Assembly (NCBI GenBank): GCA_944325565.1
Contig: CALVAT010000005.1
Span: 1 to 48,777 of the forward strand
Direction of reading: 5' to 3'
Length of the DNA stretch: 48,777 nt
DNA from: Candidatus Gastranaerophilales bacterium
Lineage (GTDB): Bacteria; Cyanobacteriota; Vampirovibrionia; Gastranaerophilales; Gastranaerophilaceae
Of the stretch, positions 1 through 8,184 are shown in pieces. Under the pieces are notes generated by a model that was not told the DNA's origin, ran no database searches, and saw only the letters and a list, made by a program, of their open reading frames with translations. The stretch's first letter is position 1. Every line of letters starts with the position of its first letter. The position numbers were made by a program, and so were the translations under genes.

Positions 1-10
1 ATTAAACAAA

Positions 11-607
11 TTATTTGATTACAACTTCACCCTGACGCAGAACTTTTATATCATCGCTCACCGCTAGTGCAACGGTAGAAGCCAGCCCCTGAGCTTTAAA
101 TCCGTAATCCTCAAATACATATTCAACATGAGCCCCTACATTTTGTACTGCTTCTTCATAGCTTGAGGCCGCCGACTGTCCGGAAAGATTCGCACTCGTC
201 GTCGCAAGCACATGCCCGTCTATAACTTCACAAAGACTTTTAAAAAACGGATTATCAGGAACGCGTATACCTACAGTATTTTTAAAAGAAGTAACATAAT
301 CAGGAGTTTTATCAGATTTTTCAAAAATTAAAGTCAATGCTCCAGGAAAATATTTTTCCATAAGCTCATGAGCCTTGCTCGGAATATCTTTTACATAAGG
401 CAAAAGATGTTCTACACTGTCCGACATTAAAATAAGCGGTTTTGAACGGTCGCGGTTTTTGAGTTCATAGATATTTTCAACGCCCTTCGCACTATCCGGA
501 AGACAGCCAACGCCCCATACCGTATCAGTTACAAAAGATATGACACCGCCTTGTTTAAGCTTTTCATTCAATTTTTTCACATAAGTTGTATCGCTAAAAA
601 TATCCAT
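11..607 (-). CDS. tsaC: Threonylcarbamoyl-AMP synthase (Sua5/YrdC/TsaC family)
   Basis: 198 residues, one YrdC-type domain with no C-terminal Sua5 extension. The family makes L-threonylcarbamoyl-AMP from threonine, bicarbonate and ATP, the first step of the t6A37 modification of ANN-decoding tRNAs in the cytoplasm. Visible family signatures are the N-terminal GGVISFVTDTVWGVGC strand-loop, the basic KNRDRSKPLILM motif (RNA/nucleotide binding), FPGALTLIF, VGIRVPDN and TSANLSGQ. The start ATG at 607 has GAGGATAATT in front of it. It is the last gene of the leftward spoIID-like > murJ > tsaC cluster and lies 2 bases after the murJ stop, so it is very probably co-transcribed. Family assignment is secure; the choice of tsaC over sua5 as a name is by size. 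Confidence 0.95.
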   Translation of the reverse strand: MDIFSDTTYVKKLNEKLKQGGVISFVTDTVWGVGCLPDSAKGVENIYELKNRDRSKPLILMSDSVEHLLPYVKDIPSKAHELMEKYFPGALTLIFEKSDKTPDYVTSFKNTVGIRVPDNPFFKSLCEVIDGHVLATTSANLSGQSAASSYEEAVQNVGAHVEYVFEDYGFKAQGLASTVALAVSDDIKVLRQGEVVIK

Positions 608-609
608 AA

Positions 610-2235
610 TTATCCTCTAAATTTCATCAACTTGCCCTTCACCCTGCCATAGAGTTCAAACACATAAGGGATTCTGACAATTGCAGCAAAAATACTGTAA
701 ACAACACCGCACAAAAGCGTAATCAGAATAATTTTTACAATCAAAAGAAACTGTGTCGGTTCAAAATATTTATCCCACAGTTTGTATGCGCCAAGGCAAA
801 CATAATATGTTGCGATAGAAATTACAGCCATTTTAAACAGATTTTTAAAATACACTCCATAATCCATGCTCATTTTTTTCTTTATCAAAAGTCCGAGCCA
901 GAACCCGTTTATCAAAGTTACAAACGAAGTGGACAGGGTAATACCGCCTATACCAAGCTGTTTTACAAACAAGAAGTTTAAAATAAATTTAATCACTATA
1001 GATGACAACGCAACCAGAAACGGTGTACGTGAATCATTAAATGCATAAAATACCCTTGTTATAGAATCTCTAAACACATAAAAAATAATAGAAATGGATA
1101 AATAACAGAGCGCCTCAGACACCATCATTGTAGCCACTTCATTAAATGCACCTCTTTGGAATATCAACTGAATAGCGTTTGTTGACAGAAGTAAAATCAA
1201 GACAAGCACAGGAAATGCCGCAAAGTTCAAAAGTCCTACGCCCTTGTTAAAATAATAGCGGATATTATCATAGTCCTTTTCCCCCACAAGTTTTGAAAAA
1301 ATGGGAAACAAAGGTACAAGAAACGCCGTAACCAGAACCCCGACAGGGAACTGGAACAATCTATTTGCATACCCTATTGCAGACCACGCACCCTCTTGCA
1401 GCTGCGAAGCAAAAAACATATCAACATAAATATAAACCTGTCCCACGGTAGAACTCAATATTGCAGGGAATAAAAGCTCCAGTATATTTTTAAACTGCGG
1501 ATTGTTCATTACCTCGAGATTGGGTTTGAATTTAAATCCCAGCTGTTTGAGCTTAGGCAATTGGTAAACAAACTGGCACAAAGCACCGACTGTTGTAGCA
1601 GCAGCAAGAACAACACCGGAGTTATCATTGTGAACAAGTGAAATTATCGCAATAATAGCAAGACTCATAAGAATAGGCGAAATATTCGGGATTAAAAACT
1701 CTTTATAAACAATCAAAATCCCGTAATAAATACCAACAACCCCGCCCACAGTCATAACAGGCGCCATTATTTTCAAATGAAGGCTTGCCAGTCTAATCAA
1801 TTCAGGCGAACCGTTAGATATTATAATCTGCATAATCACATCCGAAAACGCAAACACTAAAATACCGAGTAATAAAAATACAAGAAAAGAGCTCGTCAAA
1901 AAGGTATTGAAAAGCTTATTAACATTAGCAGGAGCTTTTTCTTCAAGATTCGGTATCATCTTAGAAAATACCGATACAACAGCACTATGAAAAGGGCCGC
2001 CTATACCACCAAGCAAAATGATTGATATAGAAGGAATCTGATATGCATAAAAATATGCATCAGATACCATGCCTGCACCGTAAAAATTGGCAATAACAAT
2101 ATCGCGCAAAAAACCTATTAATTTACTCACTATTGTAACAAAAGCTATTATCCATGCTGCTTTTAACAGACTCTGTGTTTTAGAAACATTAGGAGTTTGT
2201 TTTACGCAATCCGTATTATTCACGATATCAGTCAT
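610..2235 (-). CDS. murJ: Lipid II flippase MurJ
   Basis: About 541 residues, polytopic (about 14 hydrophobic segments), MVF/MurJ family of the MOP exporters. It moves lipid-linked peptidoglycan precursor across the inner membrane. Seen: the N-terminal ISKLIGFLRD-type segment (VSKLIGFLRDIVIANFYGAG) with the conserved Arg, and ANRLFQFPVGVLVTAFLVPLFP mid-protein. I choose ATG at 2235 rather than the in-frame ATG four codons upstream because GAGG sits 6 bases before it, while the upstream ATG overlaps that GAGG. With this start the gene overlaps the upstream stop codon by 8 bases (ATGACTGA), a classical translational-coupling arrangement. Upstream neighbour is a SpoIID-like cell-wall protein, downstream is tsaC. 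Confidence 0.95.
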   Translation of the reverse strand: MTDIVNNTDCVKQTPNVSKTQSLLKAAWIIAFVTIVSKLIGFLRDIVIANFYGAGMVSDAYFYAYQIPSISIILLGGIGGPFHSAVVSVFSKMIPNLEEKAPANVNKLFNTFLTSSFLVFLLLGILVFAFSDVIMQIIISNGSPELIRLASLHLKIMAPVMTVGGVVGIYYGILIVYKEFLIPNISPILMSLAIIAIISLVHNDNSGVVLAAATTVGALCQFVYQLPKLKQLGFKFKPNLEVMNNPQFKNILELLFPAILSSTVGQVYIYVDMFFASQLQEGAWSAIGYANRLFQFPVGVLVTAFLVPLFPIFSKLVGEKDYDNIRYYFNKGVGLLNFAAFPVLVLILLLSTNAIQLIFQRGAFNEVATMMVSEALCYLSISIIFYVFRDSITRVFYAFNDSRTPFLVALSSIVIKFILNFLFVKQLGIGGITLSTSFVTLINGFWLGLLIKKKMSMDYGVYFKNLFKMAVISIATYYVCLGAYKLWDKYFEPTQFLLIVKIILITLLCGVVYSIFAAIVRIPYVFELYGRVKGKLMKFRG

Positions 2236-4048
2236 GTTTAGCCTCATTAAGTTCTACAAACAATCTTACCGGTTTTTTATGCGCTTCCGAATACGGGAGC
2301 AAATATGTTATCCTGTTTTCACCATCAACGAGATACTCTGTAATATCAAATTTTTCTGCTTTAAATAACTGGGGAACAAGTTCCAGTTTAAACTCCTGAC
2401 CGTTTATTACCACTGTCATAGTAGTAAACTGAAATTTATTTTCTGCAACGAGATAGACCTTAGTATTTTTTCCGCGTTCTTTTTTGCTTGTATAAAAGAC
2501 CTGAACAGCAGTGTCACGGCCGTCCGGACAAGACAAAGTAACAGGATTTGTTGTAATAGATGTATCCGCAAAATAGTGCTGTATAATTTCAGCATAAGAA
2601 TACCCCTTATCGTTCATATCACCGGCACCAAACTGGCTCATACCTACACCATGGCCGTATCCGCCGCCGTGTACAACGACTTTTGTCACGGTTGCAGCTT
2701 CATCTCCGGATTTTGTTTTATCAGTTGTATTCTTTTTATCTTCTTTATTTTCTTTATTTTCCGTTTCCTGTTCATCGTCATCCCAGTTTGACCATACAAG
2801 CCTGCCCGGTTTGTCATGCTTATCAGGTTTTATTTTTTCAAAATCAAAAACTATATTAGCAGATGGTAGTGCCTTGTTATCCTTTTTAAAAGTTCTTCTT
2901 ATTACAAGTTCTTTTTGAACATTAAAAACATTTTTATCAGTAATAACATTTATAGACATAGCCTTGCCGGACACACCCCTTTTTACAACTTTAATATCTT
3001 TTAAAGTACCGAAGTTGTCAGGATTTTCCAGCCTTGGTTTAACAAACCCCGTGGCGGATTGTGTTACCAGTGTCTTTTTAAGCACATCTTCAAGCTCTTT
3101 TATATCCCACTCTCTAACCCATCTGAAATATGGAGAGTTGTTATCAAAGGTTTCAGGCTCTGATGTATAAAATTTCCTTGCGGCTTTTTCATCACTCAAC
3201 AACGGAGTATCTTTATTATCCGGCACTCCCTTTAAAAAGGGCTTTGAAACTCCGGGGAACATCTTTATCCCGTTAGCCATATCTGTAGAAAACGCATTTT
3301 CATAACTTTCTGTATAGCCGCCAGCCGTTGAGCTGTAAAGCGCAAGTATAAGTTCATTATTTTGCATTGCCACTATATTTTCTGTTTCTTTTATCGCCGT
3401 GTCAGAAAGCTCATTCTCTGTATTTGCACCAAAATAAACCTGACACGCAACAGAATCACATACATCATAATTATGGTAATTTTTTTCTCTTGGTTTTAAC
3501 ACATAGTTTCTTGCCAGTATAGCCTGTGCTTTCAATGCTTCCATACCAAATCTTACCGGCATTTCATTAGGCACAACTCCTCTTAAATAAGACTCAACAT
3601 CAATAACATTTATAACGTTGAACAAATTATCTTTTTTAGGAACTTTTGTTACCTGTATTGTTCCTCTATAGTGTGCCGGTTTACCCGCCCTTTTTAAATT
3701 AGCAACAGTAACAAAACCGTTTTGTGAATCTATTTCAACAGGCCCCTGAATATCAGCAGCTATTTCTGTACCGTCTTTTGTAACAATAAAAAGATTATTT
3801 TTTATATCAATTTGTACAACCTCATCAGCATTAAAGCTGCCGAGTATTTTATTCGTAGCCTTATCCGTAAGCGTATAGGAGTCAGTAGCGCTCAAGCTGG
3901 TTTGTGTAAAGTAATATTCCGAAAAATCCTGACTGCTAATACCCACCTTTACAATTGTTCCGTCCAGTGCAGGGACAGCAAAAACTTCAGCACTAAAGCC
4001 GCTACTTAAAATAAGCACACACAATAATAAAAATATTCTTTTCAACAT
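2228..4048 (-). CDS. SpoIID/LytB-domain exported protein
   Basis: About 606 residues from ATG 4048, which has GAGAG upstream and opens a clear signal peptide (MLKRIFLLLCVLILSSGFSA, cleavage near EVFA). A longer frame reaches 4213 but lacks a Shine-Dalgarno sequence and would bury the signal peptide. The SpoIID/LytB domain is recognised by the run around LRGVVPNEMP and AQAILARNYV, the YSSTAGGYTESYENAF motif, and GYGHGVGMSQFGA near the C-terminal third. Members are lytic transglycosylases or amidase enhancers acting on peptidoglycan outside the membrane. An acidic/lysine-rich low-complexity linker (DDDEQETENKENK region) interrupts the domain. First gene of the operon with murJ, so a wall-remodelling role fits. 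It need not imply sporulation; SpoIID domains are common in non-sporulating bacteria. Confidence 0.85.
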   Translation of the reverse strand: MLKRIFLLLCVLILSSGFSAEVFAVPALDGTIVKVGISSQDFSEYYFTQTSLSATDSYTLTDKATNKILGSFNADEVVQIDIKNNLFIVTKDGTEIAADIQGPVEIDSQNGFVTVANLKRAGKPAHYRGTIQVTKVPKKDNLFNVINVIDVESYLRGVVPNEMPVRFGMEALKAQAILARNYVLKPREKNYHNYDVCDSVACQVYFGANTENELSDTAIKETENIVAMQNNELILALYSSTAGGYTESYENAFSTDMANGIKMFPGVSKPFLKGVPDNKDTPLLSDEKAARKFYTSEPETFDNNSPYFRWVREWDIKELEDVLKKTLVTQSATGFVKPRLENPDNFGTLKDIKVVKRGVSGKAMSINVITDKNVFNVQKELVIRRTFKKDNKALPSANIVFDFEKIKPDKHDKPGRLVWSNWDDDEQETENKENKEDKKNTTDKTKSGDEAATVTKVVVHGGGYGHGVGMSQFGAGDMNDKGYSYAEIIQHYFADTSITTNPVTLSCPDGRDTAVQVFYTSKKERGKNTKVYLVAENKFQFTTMTVVINGQEFKLELVPQLFKAEKFDITEYLVDGENRITYLLPYSEAHKKPVRLFVELNEAKHD

Positions 4049-4130
4049 AATAACTCTCTCTTTTACTTCAATTCTATTATAAAAAGCAAAAAAATCGCTA
4101 AAAATCTCTAAAAAATTTGAAACTAAAAAT

Positions 4131-4167
4131 AAAAAAAATCGGCTTTTTCTAAAAAAGATTAAGCCGA
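4131..4167 (-). terminator. Intrinsic terminator / candidate attenuator in the spoIID-like operon leader
   Basis: Read on the minus strand: TCGGCTT arm, 15-base A/T-rich loop, AAGCCGA arm, then an uninterrupted run of eight T. It lies about 83 bases upstream of the spoIID-like start codon and downstream of a possible minus promoter (TTGACC 4225-4230, 16-base spacer, TAAACT 4203-4208). It could terminate antisense read-through from the HD-GYP gene at 5204-6325, or attenuate the wall-gene operon itself. The sequence does not decide. Confidence 0.6.
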
Positions 4168-4211
4168 GATGGATAGAATTAGTATTACGGAGTTTATAGA
4201 GGAGTTTACAC

Positions 4212-4256
4212 ATGCATGAAATCTGGTCAAAATTTTTTTTGCTACTAAAGTCGTAA
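4212..4256 (+). CDS. Possible 14-codon leader peptide
   Basis: ATG at 4212 is preceded by the strong ribosome-binding site AGAGGAG with a 7-base spacer and opens MHEIWSKFFLLLKS, then TAA. It ends 33 bases before the prenyltransferase ORF at 4290, which has no good Shine-Dalgarno of its own. It may be a leader peptide for that gene. It is too short to have coding statistics, and the opposite strand here may hold the spoIID-like promoter, so the call is tentative. Confidence 0.3.
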   Translation: MHEIWSKFFLLLKS

Positions 4257-4289
4257 AATATTAAAAAATATTAAGTTAAATTTTATGTT

Positions 4290-5201
4290 ATGCTTGTTAC
4301 CATGAAAAAATTACTTTTCTGGCTAGATTGTACACGTGCGTATGCCCTGCCTATGTCTATTACAGCGTGGGCCATAGCTTTTAGCGCAGGACTTGCGGCC
4401 AAAGGCAATATTATCTACGGGCTTATCGCTCTTATAGGTATTATTTGCGTGCATTTGGGCGGAAATCTTTTTGACGATGTAATGGACTACAAAAATTATC
4501 TTCTCAAACAAAAAGAAGATAAAGTTATCAATATTAAAAAAGGAAAATGCCGGTGTTTTAGAGAGGGACAAATTACAATTAACAAAGCTCTTAAAGTTTG
4601 CGCCATACTGTTTGGAACAGGCCTGATAACAGGTGCATTTTTTATAGAAATATACGGGCTGCCGATTCTTGAACTAATGGCAATAAGCGCAATATTGTGT
4701 TTAATATACCCGAAATCAGGCTACATAGGATTGAGTGAAACTATTATAGGAATCCTTTTCTCACCTTTGTTATTCAGCGGTGTTTATTATGCAATGACAG
4801 GCAAATTTTCGTCTTCACTATTATGGCTTTCTCTGTCATTTGCCATTGTTACAGTCACTTTGCTTTATACCGACTTTTTTCTGGACTATAACAATGATAA
4901 AGCAGGAGGTAAAAAAACAATTCCGATTATTTGCGGCAGTAAAAATAACGCCTACTATTTTTACATATTTTTGATTTTTTTAATTTATGCAATTTTATTT
5001 TCAGGTATACATGCACATTTGTTATCTATAAAATTCAGCGTAATATTTTTATCAATATTTCCGGCGCTGAGTACAATCAAAAGATTACAAAAATATACTG
5101 ATAAAGAAATCAAAGATGAAAAAGAATTCATGTCCGCAATGAACAATGTGCAAAAGTTTATTGCAATCTTTGCAATACTTTGTATTGTAAGCTTTTTTTA
5201 A
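4290..5201 (+). CDS. UbiA-superfamily prenyltransferase
   Basis: 303 residues (299 if ATG 4302 is used), about nine transmembrane helices. Two aspartate-rich motifs of intramembrane prenyltransferases are visible: NLFDDVMDYKN near residue 65 and DFFLDYNNDKAGGKKT near 200, the latter like the second DxxxD plus the GKKT pattern of MenA-type enzymes. The family transfers a polyprenyl chain from its diphosphate to an aromatic or other polar acceptor. The substrate cannot be told here; no menaquinone or ubiquinone gene is in the window. The stop is 2 bases from the stop of the convergent HD-GYP gene with no terminator between them. Start choice is uncertain because neither candidate has a clear ribosome-binding site. 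Confidence 0.8.
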   Translation: MLVTMKKLLFWLDCTRAYALPMSITAWAIAFSAGLAAKGNIIYGLIALIGIICVHLGGNLFDDVMDYKNYLLKQKEDKVINIKKGKCRCFREGQITINKALKVCAILFGTGLITGAFFIEIYGLPILELMAISAILCLIYPKSGYIGLSETIIGILFSPLLFSGVYYAMTGKFSSSLLWLSLSFAIVTVTLLYTDFFLDYNNDKAGGKKTIPIICGSKNNAYYFYIFLIFLIYAILFSGIHAHLLSIKFSVIFLSIFPALSTIKRLQKYTDKEIKDEKEFMSAMNNVQKFIAIFAILCIVSFF

Positions 5202-5203
5202 AT

Positions 5204-6325
5204 TTATTTTGTTTCGTAAATCTGTTTTTGAAGATAGCTGTATTTGGGATAATAAGTTTCAGGATCTTCTTTAGCAGCCTTAATTTCATCAGAACATTTT
5301 ACAAACAAATCCGCAAGCACAGGGTCAAATTGAGTACCTGCACATTTTTTAATTTCTTCAATAGCCGTTTCATGAGAAAGAGCTTTGCGGTATGAACGAG
5401 TAGAAGTCATAGCATCATAAGTATCTGCCAGCGCAATAATACGGCCGGAAATGGGAATCTCTTCGCCCTTTAAACCGTATGGATATCCTTTACCATCCCA
5501 TCTTTCATGATGGCATCGCAGCCAGTTTGATACAACGGTAAGCTTTTTAATGCCCATAAGCATCTTTTCCGCACGTGCAGGGTGAGATTTCATAAGCTCA
5601 TACTCTTCATCCGTAAGCTTGTCAGGTTTGCATAAAATCTTCTGTGGAATACCGATTTTCCCTATATCATGCAACAAACCTGCAGTTTCAATCTCTTCTA
5701 ATGTCGTATCATCAAGATTAAGATTTTTAGCCAGAATCAATGAATACATAGTTACACGGAGCGAATGCCCGTGAGTGTATGGGTCTTTTGCGTCCAGTGC
5801 CGATGCAATAAGTTTTATCGTTTTATAAAACAGTTCTCTTAAATCCTTTAAAATAACCGTTTTATTATTAACAAGATCAAACTTTCTTATGCCAGAATCT
5901 ATTGTCATTTTGAGTTCTTCTGGATCAAAAGGCTTTACGATATATTGATACAAATGACAGTCGTTAATAGAATCAACAATCGCATCTACATCTAAATGGC
6001 CTGTCAAAAGAATTTTTACAATATCCGGATACTCACCCGCAACACGTTTTAAAAACTCTGTGCCTTCCATTTCAGGCATTTTCTGGTCACTTACAATCAA
6101 CGCAATTTCATCGCCTTTGCCCTCAACGATTTCTAAAGCTTCTCTTCCGTTAGAGGCCGTGAGGATATTATAATCATGACGAAGTGTCCTGCGAAGCAGC
6201 TGCAGGTTATTGACTTCATCATCTACCAACAAAATAGTATGTTTTTCGTTTTTTTGATTCAATTGAAGAATTTCGCTTAAGCTTTCCTCAAAGGAATCTT
6301 CTTTTAATAATGCAAAATTGTCCAT
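5204..6325 (-). CDS. Response regulator with HD-GYP phosphodiesterase domain
   Basis: About 373 residues from ATG 6325; a TTG 45 bases further up is less likely. The receiver domain (about 30-150) has the acidic DD of ILLVDDE and the phospho-acceptor Asp in LIVSDQKMPEMEG. The HD-GYP domain (about 170-345) has HGHSLRV, LLHDIGKIGIP and HHERWDGKGYPYGLKG, the complete metal and GYP motifs expected of an active c-di-GMP phosphodiesterase. It probably links a kinase signal to c-di-GMP level or motility; no cognate kinase is adjacent. Converges on the prenyltransferase gene. Confidence 0.92.
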   Translation of the reverse strand: MDNFALLKEDSFEESLSEILQLNQKNEKHTILLVDDEVNNLQLLRRTLRHDYNILTASNGREALEIVEGKGDEIALIVSDQKMPEMEGTEFLKRVAGEYPDIVKILLTGHLDVDAIVDSINDCHLYQYIVKPFDPEELKMTIDSGIRKFDLVNNKTVILKDLRELFYKTIKLIASALDAKDPYTHGHSLRVTMYSLILAKNLNLDDTTLEEIETAGLLHDIGKIGIPQKILCKPDKLTDEEYELMKSHPARAEKMLMGIKKLTVVSNWLRCHHERWDGKGYPYGLKGEEIPISGRIIALADTYDAMTSTRSYRKALSHETAIEEIKKCAGTQFDPVLADLFVKCSDEIKAAKEDPETYYPKYSYLQKQIYETK

Positions 6326-6513
6326 AAAATACACCGTAATACATGTTTTATTTCGACCGGATGGGGTCAAAACTTTATAGCTTTTTGAAAAAACTTTACA
6401 AAAGTTTAAAAAAAAGCTATAACGTGGTCATTATATATTATTTTAGTGATAATTAAAATACGACATTTAAAGCACTTTAGAGAAAAATTATTTTAAATAA
6501 GACAGGAAAAAAT

Positions 6514-6945
6514 ATGTTTTTAAAACAGTATGAAAGAGGCAGAACATTTGTAGCAAAGCTGGATTATGGTTCAGATCTGCTTGAAGAATTAAATAAAATC
6601 TGCAGGCAGGAAAATATTAAAACGGGATATATTCAAGTTATTGGAGCAGTTTCCAGTTTAAAATACGGATTCTATGACCAGAACAGCAAAGAATATATCT
6701 ATACAACTTATGCGTATGATGAATCTCTGGAAATTGTATCTTGCAGCGGCAATGTGTCAATAAAAGACGAAAAACCATTCTGCCATATACATATTGTTAC
6801 CTCTGATAAAAAAGGCAAATGTATAGGCGGGCATCTTGTTGCCGGAACATCTGTTTTTGCTGCAGAAGTTGTGATTCAAGAAATTCTCGGAGAGGATTTA
6901 ATAAGAGAATTAGATGATACAACAAAACTCACTCTCTGGAAGTAA
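6514..6945 (+). CDS. PPC/DUF296 domain protein
   Basis: 143 residues, essentially one PPC (plants and prokaryotes conserved, DUF296) domain. Typical elements are GRTFVAKLDYGSDLLEELNK at the N-terminus, IQVIGAVSS, CHIHIVTSDKKGKCIGGHL and the C-terminal VIQEILG strand. In plants the domain accompanies AT-hooks in DNA-binding proteins; in bacteria it stands alone as a trimer of unsettled function. ACAGGAAAAA precedes the ATG. It converges on the next gene with only 3 bases between stops. Confidence 0.85.
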   Translation: MFLKQYERGRTFVAKLDYGSDLLEELNKICRQENIKTGYIQVIGAVSSLKYGFYDQNSKEYIYTTYAYDESLEIVSCSGNVSIKDEKPFCHIHIVTSDKKGKCIGGHLVAGTSVFAAEVVIQEILGEDLIRELDDTTKLTLWK

Positions 6946-6948
6946 TCA

Positions 6949-7989
6949 TTACCACTTCTTTAAGAGAATGTTTTCTACAAGCATTTCAAAAGTTTTTTCA
7001 AAAAATTCATCCGCTGTCATTTTATCTTTAGCAGGATTAAGATTATAAAACTCGCTGTTGCGTAAATAATTCATTCTATTTACAGACTCTTCAAGCGGCA
7101 TACGTCTGTAAATCGCCAACAATGTCTTATCATTCTTCATATTTTCATATAACGCAGCCAGCCCGAATCTATCATTGCCCTCTGTTTTTATAAATTCTCT
7201 TACATAAGACTGTTCAAGAATATTTGCAGCCTGATGATATCTGTCCTCACCACGTCCGGTTTTGTCAATAGAAAAATCCTGTGCTACCTTACGCATTATA
7301 TTAAAATCAATATGGCCGTCTTTTATGTTCTCAGCAATAATTCTGTCAGTTTCAGCAGCCTTCGCCTGTTTATTTTTAGTTATTTTATCAATAATACTGC
7401 TATTTGAAATATTTATGGATTTTTTCGCATGCTCAAGAGTTTTGCCGACAACTAATGCCTTCTCGGCAGAAAAATTCGGACTACCTTCTCTGAGTACAGG
7501 GAGATATTTAGTACCTTCCGGAAGCCTGAACAATCTTGCATCACCGCGCATCATATCAGGAGAAATATTCAATTTAACTTTTTTAATATCCTCTGCAGCC
7601 TTTGCTTCTGCCTGTGCAAAATCAAATACCTCTTTAACAGTTTCTTTTACTGTTTTTGGAGCTTCCATCAATTCTTCTTTTATTTCTTCTCCTATTTCTT
7701 TTAATTCCTCTTTTAGTTCTTCTTTCGCCGTTTCTTTTAAATTTTTATCAACCGCGCTTTTACCCCTTCCCCTTAAAAGATAAAAACCCAGCCCGGCGAG
7801 CACAACAACACCCGCCGCATAAGGAAGCGCCTTTTTAAAATTTTTAGAAGGTTTATTATCTGTAGTTTGCTGTGTAAAATTTTCAGGTTTAGAAACCTCT
7901 TCTTTTTTTTCTTTTATTTGAGTTTGTGGTTCAGTTTGAATAAATGTACTCTGAGGTAAAGTTAGCGTACTGATTGCCTTAATATCCAT
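6949..7989 (-). CDS. Membrane-anchored lineage protein with K/E-rich amphipathic region
   Basis: About 346 residues from ATG 7989, chosen because AGAGGGAA precedes it; an upstream in-frame extension has no such site. No family recognised. Layout: a polar, Q/T/K-rich N-terminal stretch of about 55 residues, one hydrophobic helix (LPYAAGVVVLAGLGFYLLRG), a K/E heptad-like region with recurring KEELKE and VKE units that should form a long amphipathic helix, and a roughly 180-residue folded-looking C-terminal part (DMMRGDARLFRLPEGTKYLP onward). The architecture resembles the smaller proteins at 24720 and 28473 in this window (short polar leader, one hydrophobic helix, charged helical tail). Function unknown. 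Confidence 0.75.
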   Translation of the reverse strand: MDIKAISTLTLPQSTFIQTEPQTQIKEKKEEVSKPENFTQQTTDNKPSKNFKKALPYAAGVVVLAGLGFYLLRGRGKSAVDKNLKETAKEELKEELKEIGEEIKEELMEAPKTVKETVKEVFDFAQAEAKAAEDIKKVKLNISPDMMRGDARLFRLPEGTKYLPVLREGSPNFSAEKALVVGKTLEHAKKSINISNSSIIDKITKNKQAKAAETDRIIAENIKDGHIDFNIMRKVAQDFSIDKTGRGEDRYHQAANILEQSYVREFIKTEGNDRFGLAALYENMKNDKTLLAIYRRMPLEESVNRMNYLRNSEFYNLNPAKDKMTADEFFEKTFEMLVENILLKKW

Positions 7990-8184
7990 ATAAATTCCCT
8001 CTAAAATATTTATGTGCAGTATATGTATTAATAATACAACTATTGAAAATTCAAACAAAATATTTTTTGCTATTAAAAATATTTACATTTTACAATTCAT
8101 AACAATTACGAAAAACTTAAACATATTGCATATAGTCCAGATTCTCGATATTATATATACTGTTAAAAATAATAAGGATAAAAG

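Noticed and set aside
7262-7783. Plus-strand ORF of 173 codons opposite the 6949-7989 gene
   Set aside because: Translation is S/F/A-rich, as expected opposite K/E-rich coding; the minus gene has the ribosome-binding site and sensible architecture.
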